Below, piece after piece: positions 55,658-64,000 of a stretch of 64,000 nucleotides of DNA. A program made the position numbers and the translations under genes. The stretch is from Ophiura sarsii (taxonomy: Eukaryota; Echinodermata; Ophiuroidea; Amphilepidida; Ophiuridae), in NCBI GenBank assembly GCA_035610835.1, contig CM069454.1, positions 58,138,580 to 58,202,579 on the forward strand, in the 5' to 3' direction. Position 1 is the first letter of the stretch. Each line of letters opens with the position of its first letter. Below the pieces are notes generated by a model, which was not told the DNA's origin, ran no database searches, and saw only the letters and a program-made list of their open reading frames with translations.

Positions 55658-56119
55658 TAAATATTTGAAACATCCTAAATATCAACCAATCAGCAGGTAG
55701 TTCTCATGGGGTTATATCCTTCATTTCAACCTCCTGGTTAATAGAACGTTGAAACCCCTTTACTTTCAAATCAACAAACTCACCATACTTCTCGGCAATA
55801 TTATCCAAAATACTATTAATATTGAGTCCCGGCATTTTGAAATTTGATCAATAATCAATTCCCGGTACAATCACAAATATATGTTAAGCTGGAAATCCAG
55901 TCAAATGATGTTAAATCCACTACTATAATTTCATCCAAACAACATATTTGCAAGTGTAGAATTGTGTACTTGTCGTGTCGTCTGCTGCTGCTTGTGTCGT
56001 CTGCCGATATGTCATTTATGCTGCTGACCAAGAATTGAAACTTCTGGGATTTTCCTGAATCCACTACTTCATATCCTATATATATACGTAATGATATTGT
56101 ATCCTGTCCCGTTTCCATA
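55658..56119. other. Non-coding stretch
   Basis: Overlapping open frames on both strands at 55844-56118 show no recognisable features. Nothing else seen. Confidence 0.35.
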
Positions 56120-56430
56120 GTTATGCCTGGATTGCTAAATGGCCAGCTAAGAGTGAGTGAGTTATGAATAGACGAGTTTGGGTTTTGGTAGATTACGATA
56201 TCATGGAGTTACAAATTATGGAAAAGTATTGATGAATTTATATTTGTGACCCTTAAATAAAATCAGTGTCTGCAGGTTATGTCGGGATTGATATATGGAC
56301 AGATAAGAGTGAATGAGTTATGAATAGACAAGTTTTGATGTTGGCAAGTTACAATGTCATGGAGTAACAAATGGACACGTCTTAATGAAACTATGTACAT
56401 ATGCAAATTTGTGACCCAACAAAAACCAGT
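56120..56430. repeat. Two tandem 156-bp diverged repeats
   Basis: AGAGTGAGTGAGTTATGAAT near 56150 and AGAGTGAATGAGTTATGAAT near 56307 start matching stretches about 156 bp apart. They continue through GATATCATGGAGTTACAAAT and CAATGTCATGGAGTAACAAA. Confidence 0.65.
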
Positions 56431-56876
56431 CTCTGTGGCTCAATTCAATGATGTTACAAGATTTGTTTCCCAATGGAGGGGGAGGGGCATGGTTCCTGAG
56501 TGGCACACTGTTTAAAATGTGGATCAGCCCCCCCCCCCCCCCCCCCCCCCCCCATCATCTATTGGGCAAGAGACTGAATTCATTGTTCTGTTTGCAATAA
56601 AGAGAGGAAAATAAGTCACTTGCTGACAAATCTGATTATATGGCTTGGAGATCTAGTTTCTTGGCAAGTGTATGCATGAATGAATGGATTAATTAGCTGT
56701 AGTCAAAAATCTTCAATAAACTAGTTTTTTTCATTTGGCACGAGTGGTAACAGCGTTCAAATTTTAAGAGATAGGATTAGAGGGAGGAGGCGGACAAATG
56801 TAAGACTCTTTAACCACATCCCTTTTCACCTATGTACTCTACTCATCCTGTAGGCAAACAAAAGTAGACTTGCCCT

Positions 56877-57023
56877 TTAAAGGTATATCATGCGATCTTT
56901 TTCCAGGGAACGCCCTCAATCCTCGAGAGAAACAAATTGAAGCAGATTTGTTTGCAGATTTACCTTTCTGACCATAAATTGTAAATTACTAATTACTTTA
57001 TAGTGAAAATAAACTGTCGGGTT
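56877..57023. mobile_element. Foldback TTAA MITE, truncated copy 3
   Basis: TTAAAGGTATATCATGCGAT, then GCAGATTT and ACTGTCGGG, match the left arm of 12442-12826. The right arm is missing. A poly-C tract lies upstream at about 56528-56553. Confidence 0.6.
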
Positions 57024-57220
57024 TTACCGTAGAACAGGGATTCCTTTTTTTTGCCTTATGGCAAACTTAATTTTAACCCTAACCCAGCGGCATGCTTTGG
57101 GGAATAAACTGTCAGGGGGGTAAGCTTCGAAAATCTTAAGCTTTTCATTATCTGCATATATGACAGCTCACGTGAGGGCACCATGAGATTGAGGAGGCGC
57201 ACGCTATCAGCACCTACAGT

Positions 57221-57847
57221 CAGGGCTCAAATTACATCGCGGCCATTGCCGCGATGCCCTCAAATCAGTAAAAAAATCACGGCCATAATGGCCGTGCCCT
57301 ATTTTTAACAGTGGCCGTGTGCCCTTTTGGCTCGCGGTTGGGGGTTCCGATAAACTTAACTTTGATCAAATTATTCCAAGTTCAATCCGATTTTGAAAGG
57401 TGCAATGTGCTTTAAAATTTTACAAAAATGACGATGTGACAGTCCATTCGAGGTGTCAAGTTTTCATCTATCTAATGGTTGTTTTTAAACATGTATCCAC
57501 CTTGTCTCTAGCTACGCAATTGCTCACTGCTCTGCTTTCCAACAGCAACGTACATATAATAACATCACAAATTCACAACATGACAATGATACAGTATTAA
57601 AATATGTTGATTGACAAAATAAACAGACTGTCTCGTTTCATGCTGTAAAGTATTTAATAAAAGTCCTAGTGAAGTTTACATGTAAAATTATGGTATAAAT
57701 AAGGTAATATAAAATGGCCTTGGTGCCCTTTCATTCCAATATTGGTTTGGCCTTGGTGCCCCAGAACATGGCCTCGATGCCCTTCGAAATGTGTTATTGT
57801 TAAGGCCAAAGTGGCCGTGCCCCTAAATTGACGAAATTTGAGGCCTG
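57221..57847. mobile_element. hAT MITE (CAGGGCTCAAATT), 8-bp TSD
   Basis: Perfect 8-bp repeats CCTACAGT at 57213-57220 and 57848-57855. Ends CAGGGCTCAAATTACATCG and CAGGCCTCAAATTTCGTC (complement of the right end). GGCCGTGCCC and GGCCTTGGTGCCC motifs recur inside. No transposase. Confidence 0.85.
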
Positions 57848-57855
57848 CCTACAGT

Positions 57856-58235
57856 AGAGAAGTATTTTGTAGTGCACACTGCTCAATGCCATTAGGGCAA
57901 GGGCTTAGGCAGCCAGCCGTGTAGGGAGTGTTTACACACCCACATTTGTAAATACAGTTTTTACACACCCAGTTTTTGTCCACATGGCCTATACTTTGTA
58001 CACAAATCCTTAAATTTACACACCCCTTTTTTTTGATTTACACACATTTACACCCCACACCTTCAAATCCTGCCTAAGACCTTGCAATTGAGTAAAGATA
58101 CTGTTTGTTTATGATGACATTTAGTTTATCCGTTATAATTTCTAGCAATATCATAACTTTTGAGACTGACAAAAAAAGTCAACTGAAAAAGATAGTCTCC
58201 AAAAAGCATTTGAATTCATGGATTTACCTATATAC
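57856..58235. other. Non-coding stretch
   Basis: Repeated TTTACACACCC phrases at 57930-58060 and nothing else recognised. Confidence 0.4.
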
Positions 58236-60928
58236 TTAAGACTGTGTATTTTTAAAACCCAGCCGCATCTCGGGGATGAAGGTTGGAGAAATCATTTCAT
58301 ACTTGGTCCACACATCAGTTATGATGAACCATCTCATATTATGGTGATAAATCTTTCATCGCGAGTCCCAGTGTTTCTAGATCAAAACACCCTAAATTTG
58401 CCAATTTCGACCGTTTTAGCCTATATTCAGAAACGGGTAGTTTCAGTTTAATCCCTCCAACTGCAAAACGATTTTGCACAAGACACTTACACTGCAGTAT
58501 CATCTTAAGATACCTATAGAGTATATAACATGCGCATTACATTTAGTTTAGCTTCTGTAACTTTTGTTTTATAATGGGATCAAACTTGTGTTTTTCATGA
58601 AAAATAGCTCAAATTATGTGTCAAATTAAAAACGGGAATTATTTTACGTCAAGCAACCAATTTTAAAAATTCACATATTAATGCAATCTATACATATTAA
58701 TCTTCAACATATAAAAAATCACCGTTGGCTTTTTATTCCTACAAGTCGCTGTGTGACGTCAAAGTTACGTGTGTATATCACTCTAAATAAATTGTTGGAA
58801 AATGAATGACGCATAGTATATCAACCATCTCGGTCATATGAGGGATGAAATGTTGTGTTTACGACGTGCATCTAAATATTTGATATCCCATCTTGATAAC
58901 AATCTTCAAATCCAAGATGGCCTCCAAAATGGCCGCCATAATTGCCAAAATACATATAGAATGCTCATATTTAATTCCATACACTAAATTATGCAGTTTC
59001 AATGCCTATGATCGAAATGCCTGAAAGGAGACACTAATTTCTAAGACGTTCTTGAGGATTCTTTACCTTCCATGATGGCCGCCGATCATGTCAAAATGGA
59101 CAATAAATGGATGGAACAATGATTTTTGATTTTTTATAACTATCTTCTTTAAGACTAGGGTTTAACAAAACGTATACGATATCGTTATTATGTATCAAAT
59201 TAAGAACAGGAATTAGTTTACGTCATTTAACCAATTTTAATAATCTACAAATCAATGCTGTCTATAGGCCTACATATTAACCTTTAAAATAAACATAATC
59301 ATTATTAGCTTTTTATTCCTACATGTCGTTGTATGTAAGTCCTAAAAAAATCATGGTACCATACAGACACATGTGGCTGAATTGGAATCACCGATTGATA
59401 TACTTAATTTTCATTTCTCAATTTTTTTTGCTAGACATATTTAATTTTCCAATGTATCTTTATAGCAATGTAGTAGGCCTATGCAGAAATTCGTTTTGGG
59501 GGTACCGTTCACTATTTAGACATTCAACCAGTTGCTGGTCACATTTTAAACGGTGAATCTGTGCCTTCAATGATCCTTACCATACACACATTATGTAACT
59601 GCTAGCAATGTATTGGTCATTTTGTTTTGTTTGTTTGTTTATACACGGTGGGTCCGCACGACACGCGCTTGGGTCCTGATTTTAATGCCCGTTTTAATGG
59701 CAAGCAAAAAACGTTTGACTATTCTGTGGTCATTAATCACTTGCCATGCTTAAATCACAATATCTCTCCCAATTCATATCATCAACCAAAATTTTGTTTT
59801 CCAATGGACAATGGACAGCTTACACTAAAAGCAATGGATATTATACCGGTATTTCATTAACATGTCACCGAAGACATTTCAAGCATTTCATGGCCACATT
59901 CAGCATTTGGTGGTCAACATAGTTATTTCAAGATACTCATGATTAGTTATATGGTGCCTAAATATTATACTGTAATAACGATATCATATGATTTTTTTTT
60001 TGAAAACCTCGTCTTACAGAAGATAGGTATGACAAATAAAGAAGCTTTGTTTCAGCCATTTAATGTCCAATTTGACATATCGGCGGCAATTATGGAAGGT
60101 AACGAATCCTCAAGAATGTCTCAAATGTGTGTCTCCTTTCAGGCATTTCGAGCATAGGCATTGAAACTGCATAATTTAGTGTATGGAATTTAATACACAC
60201 GTTCTTTATGTATTTTGGTGATTATGGCGGCCATTTTGGAGGCATCTTGGATTTGAAGATTGTTATCAAGATGGGATATATTATTTATTTAGATGCACGT
60301 CGTAAACACGACATTTCATCCCTCATATGACGGAGATGGTTGATACACTATGCGTCATTCATTTTCCAACATTTCATGTAGAGTGATATACACGCGTAAC
60401 TTTTACGTCACACAGCGACTTGTAGGATTAAAAAGCCAACGGTGATTTTTTATATGTTGAAGACTAATATGTATAGATTGCATTAATATATGAATTTTTA
60501 AAATTGGTTACTTGACGTAAAATAATTCCCGTTTTTAATTTGACACATAATTTGAGATTTTTTTCATGAAAAACACAAGTTTGATCCCGTTATAAAACAA
60601 AAGTTACAGAAGCTAAACTAAATGTAATGCGCATGTGATATACTCTATAGGTATCTTAAGATGATACTGCAGTGTAAGTGTCTTGTGCAAAATCGTTTTG
60701 CGGTTGGAGGGTTTAAACTAAAACTACCCGTTTCTGAATATAGGCTAAAATGGTCGAAATTGGCAAATTTAGGGTGTTTTGATCTAGAAACACTGGGACT
60801 CGCGATGAAAGATTTATCACCATAATATGAGATGGTTCATCATAACTGATGTGTGGACCAAGTATGAAATGATTTCTCCAACCTTCATCCCCGAGATGCG
60901 GCTGGGTTTTAAAAATACACGGTCTTAA
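58236..60928. mobile_element. 2.7-kb foldback element with about 880-bp arms
   Basis: The left arm 58236-59115 and right arm about 60050-60928 are inverted copies along nearly their whole length. Landmarks are CCCAGCCGCATCTCGGGGAT, the ATCAAAACACCCTAAATTTG block, GACGTCAAAGTTACG and GGCCGCCATAATTGCC. TTAA borders both ends (58236-58239, 60925-60928), followed by GAC(T/C)GTGTATTTTTAAAACC. A segment of the left arm (58620-58760) recurs, diverged, in the loop at 59206-59340. The loop (59116-60050) has open frames of up to 77 codons with no known motif. Confidence 0.85.
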
Positions 60929-61799
60929 CAACACATACCATACACTGTAGTAATATTGCATACAATTTGACTTTACAGTGCATTTTGTATAGAGACCAGG
61001 CCTCTATAATTGACGGATGTCATTACTTCGTTGCCATCTGCGATGAACGCACGTAAGAATGATATTTCATCAATAACATTAGACATGGTCTCCATTAATA
61101 TTACAGGTACTAAGTACCTTACTATTATGATCCTGCGTAGTAATTTTAAGGAAACCACAGCCTGGCTGCTATTTAAAACTATAAAAGTGAAAATTTTGCG
61201 CTACATTTATTTTCGCACTAAGATCAGCATGCGCGAAAATAAAAATGTGCAAATTATATATTCATTTTTGTATATAGGTCTATGTAAGGAAGCTCAAAAT
61301 CGTGAAAATAAAAACAAGCAAAATTGTTCAAAATGTGTGAAGTGCAAACATTTACCCATACGAAAATTAACACTTGACAGTATTGTATCATTTTGATCTA
61401 TTAAGAGTTCTCAATCAATGCCAAGTTTAACACTTAAATAGTCATAACCTTGGCAACGTTGTCTATTTATACCTGTTTCTACATGATCTGGAACCTATCT
61501 CATCCTGAATTATGATTCAAGTGAAAGTTGACAGAGAGTCACATTTCCCCTTCAACCTTTTGAAATGTCTGTGTACATACACAAATTTCAAGGGTCAGAA
61601 TAAAATAACAGATTTTATTACCGGGCGCTGCTTTTGAAGAAAAAAAAGTAGCTCCCAGTTCACATGGATTTCAACCAACATACAATCTACTCAGATTTTA
61701 AACATAAAATCCAGCATGGCAGCATTGTCAGATCAAAATTCAATGTTTTTGGGTAATTGGGTAAGCTTCCCATGAAAAAGGTAGATACCTATTCCCCAT
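60929..61799. repeat. CTGTAAA/TTCGCG-related repeat and plain sequence
   Basis: 61167-61385 shares GAAAATAAAAA, TGCGCGAAAATAAA and CTTGACAGTATTG with the 48-kb repeats in opposite orientation. 61610-61665 carries an AGCTCCCAGTTC form of the CCAGGAGCTA motif. No gene seen. Confidence 0.4.
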
Positions 61800-62215
61800 C
61801 TGACCCGGGTGGGGGGGCACTGACATTGGAAAAGGGTATAGGTATGTGCCGCGCTGAAGACCCCCTTTTTCACCCTCTGCTGCTAGCTCTTATGACCCCC
61901 CTTTTGAGCCTGAATCAGTTCTTAAGACCCCAATTTTATTGAAAATTCAAAAAACACGAAATTTTGCGTTCCAAAACCCCAATTCTTCGAAAATTTTGCG
62001 TTCTAAAGCCAAGAGAAATCGAAAATGTGCCTTCTTGCTATCAAAATTGAACTATAGGCCAGTTCTCAAGACCTACTTTTTTGAAATAAATCAGTTCCTA
62101 AGACCCTATTTTTCGTCATAAAATCCACTCAGTTCAGTTCTGTAGCCCCCCTTTTTGAGACCCTGTGCGGCACACCCCTACCCAAAAAAAGTTGAGTGCC
62201 CCCCCCCCCCCGGGC
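61800..62215. mobile_element. G-rich TIR element, copy 3
   Basis: Left GACCCGGGTGGGGGGGCACT with GGTATGTGCCGCG mirrors right TGTGCGGCACACCCC and GAGTGCCCCCC...CGGGC. The interior repeats CCCCTTTTTGAG and TCAGTTCTTAAGACCC units. Confidence 0.6.
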
Positions 62216-62281
62216 ATCTGACTCCCCTTCTCTCCCACCAATGAACAGGTATTTGTGGGGTAGTTAGTGTGTACTTAAGAC

Positions 62282-62817
62282 CCTGTACACACTATAAAAT
62301 TGCTTCATTCAATGAACATTAATTAGTTGATCTTCATTAGTTAATGAAGGGAGCGTACACACTACTAAATAGCTTCATTGAATTAACCTCTTTTGCTTCA
62401 TTGAATGAAAATTAGTTTTGCTTCATTCAATGAAGGAAAGAGCGTACACACTAGGCACCTTCATTAGATAATCTTCATTATTAACCCTAACCTTCCTGGA
62501 ACCTACGATTCACTACGGCAAAAACAATGTCCACATGAATGCTACAGCATTCGGTTCGATGACGTCATCAACCAAGCTGATATGTGTGTACGAAATCACT
62601 GCCCGGGCGAGCGTTGGCAGGTTAGCCGAGTGGTTAGGGATGTGGCGCGGTGATTGGAGGGTCTTGGGGTCGAATCCCAGGGGTTTCGCGGCTATTATTT
62701 GGGTAAAAAATCACCATTCTTTGTCCCCCTCCACGGTTTCCACACAAAAACATAGCCTGGCTGGTTATTAGGGTTAATTCTTCCTTTGATGAAGGGATTT
62801 TTGCTAGTGTGTATGGG
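62282..62817. mobile_element. GTACACACTA repeat element hosting a nested MITE
   Basis: GTACACACTA units alternate with GCTTCATTCAATGAA from 62288 to 62480. The element resumes after the nested MITE with TTTGATGAAGGGATTTTTGC and TAGTGTGTATGGG. The outer ends are inverted relatives. Confidence 0.5.
62481..62777 (+). mobile_element. TTAACCCTAACC MITE with internal tRNA-like segment
   Basis: Ends TTAACCCTAACC and TTATTAGGGTTAA. Inside, about 62605-62690 has an A-box-like TAGCCGAGTGGTTAGG and a B-box-like GGGGTCGAATCCC, resembling a Leu/Ser-type tRNA gene. The copy at 6078-6247 lacks this about 110-bp part. It is probably a tRNA-derived promoter captured by the MITE. It is not scored as a tRNA gene because the stems do not close cleanly. 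Confidence 0.65.
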
Positions 62818-64000
62818 TTCATAGCCAGGAGTCGCATTCTTACGCGTCTGCGCGTCCTAGACCTCTCACTTTCTTGTAGTGACGCGTCAGGTTTAAAATT
62901 GGGGAGACTTGTGGGTCCCAATCAAAATTGAAGGGACCCCTAAAATTTGATGATGTATGGAAATGGAAACCTTAAGAAATTCTGTAAATTACATATCCAT
63001 CCTTTGCTTACAATATTAATTTATTAAAACTGTTCGTAAAAAAGTAAAATTAAAATTAAAAATCAAACATTTCTAAATCGCTTGCAAATTACTTCGCGAA
63101 AGTTTCAATGATTTTTATATAATACATTCTATCAGTATCTTCTACTGATTTATGGTCACGATATAGGTATATGATTTACACATGCTAACTTGGCCGTGCG
63201 CAGTCTCCGCATCTGTATCAGTCGCGACCATTTTCAAATACCATAACTTCAGGACCCCTCAATTTATTGGGGGACCCCTTATATTTGGGGGTTTTTTAAG
63301 TCCTACGGGGTCCTGAAAAATTTCATGGGACCTCTCACATTTTTGATCTAGTGCTATCCCTGGTCATAGCTAACCACAGATCCTATGAGATAACTGACCA
63401 TGTGGATATGAGCAATATAGACACAACCAATTACATCATGCTATTTGGCGAATTAGTTCAGTACTCTGTTTTGATAACCCATTGATAACCCCAAACAATC
63501 GATATCATCCGTGTCGGACGTCATATCATCAATATGGGTTGGTAAAAAGTTGTGAGTTATAATTAGCTTGTAGAGTTACAACTTGGGAAAAGTTATGGGG
63601 TTTTAACCCCCTTAAAAGGGGTATAGCTAGACTTTTGAAGCAAGGAAGGTTAAAATTGTTGTACCGTTTTCAAGTTTACACACTAAAACAGTATGGGCAA
63701 AATTACCCCTTTGATACAACCTGTATTCATTTGTGCACCAAAACTAAGAGTGTTTGCACCCATGATGCAATGACCCCACCCCCACAAGTGATTTTTAAGT
63801 TGGCTGACCAAGTTTCAACTTTGGCAAGGTTATGAGGTGAGCATTTATAGGAACTAGTAAACTGGTCAGGGAGTACAAAAAGCTATCACTATCTGTACAA
63901 AATGTAGCAAATGACAGTCATTGCTGACAGATTTGGAGATATCTTGTAGGTGATATTAAATAAGCCTTTTCATACCGGCTTGATGCCCGATCTTTGGACG
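62818..64000. other. Non-coding stretch to the window end
   Basis: No gene recognised. Open frames shorter than 70 codons have no motif. A short GGGGTCC/GGACCCC-rich portion around 62920 and 63250-63340 could be the ends of one more degraded element. Confidence 0.35.

Noticed and set aside
55404..55700. Same peptide (MVRRCFGIEGCHIMHRLYHI) on both strands
   Set aside because: A consequence of the near-perfect palindrome, not two genes.
58218..60961. Two paralogous genes encoding the same 77-82-residue peptide
   Set aside because: The frames are the mirrored arms of one foldback element.
62605..62690. Functional Leu/Ser tRNA gene
   Set aside because: Box motifs are present, but I cannot close acceptor and variable stems. 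It lies inside a MITE.

Overview
The window is AT-rich eukaryotic DNA. Genes are sparse, with GT-AG introns, and the rest is packed with transposon-derived repeats. The two clear host genes are animal genes: an NCK SH3/SH2 adaptor and a WWE-PARP mono-ADP-ribosyltransferase. The repeats include a tRNA-derived SINE, RTE-like and CR1/L2-like LINEs, and hAT, Tc1/mariner, TTAA-target and MULE-like MITEs. Together they suggest a marine invertebrate, most likely a deuterostome such as an echinoderm or hemichordate. The species is an inference and cannot be fixed from the sequence.

1-7 kb: mostly MITEs, including a hAT MITE (8-bp TSD) nested in a TTAA-target MITE, a tRNA-derived SINE head, a pyrimidine-rich tract and a 100-N assembly gap. 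7.2-11.6 kb (+): the 3' part of a PARP12/PARP11/TIPARP-like gene. Three exons join in phase: the C-terminal half of a WWE domain, a linker, and the catalytic domain with a very long Ser-rich tail made of five 60-62-residue repeats. 12-17 kb: palindromic MITEs, a tandem segmental duplication carrying SINEs, and a CR1/L2-like LINE 3' fragment.

17.5-25.7 kb is a nest of elements. Arms of a Tc1/mariner-like element surround a TIR element with an 8-bp TSD (17778-25549) whose body is a higher-order minisatellite. That minisatellite is split by an RTE-like LINE (18714-23984, 9-bp TSD), and the LINE reading frame is split by a hAT MITE (20094-21271, 8-bp TSD). Subtracting the hAT MITE plus one TSD copy leaves one uninterrupted 1015-residue endonuclease/reverse-transcriptase frame.

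26-43.7 kb: no gene recognised, only dispersed MITE families and low-complexity sequence. 43.7-53.1 kb (-): the NCK-type adaptor, with one large coding exon (three SH3 domains and the start of SH2) and one short last coding exon (rest of SH2), separated by an 8.1-kb intron. The intron carries a displaced fragment of the last exon, and the exon-2 splice donor sits in a local tandem repeat. 53-64 kb: hAT MITEs, a 187-bp palindrome, a 2.7-kb foldback element with arms of about 0.88 kb, and a TTAA-flanked MITE that contains a tRNA-like segment in one copy and lacks it in the other.

No prokaryotic, CRISPR or viral gene was recognised. The PARP and NCK genes are unrelated in function. Most of the novelty lies in the transposon architecture and in how repeats have altered or decorated the two host genes.
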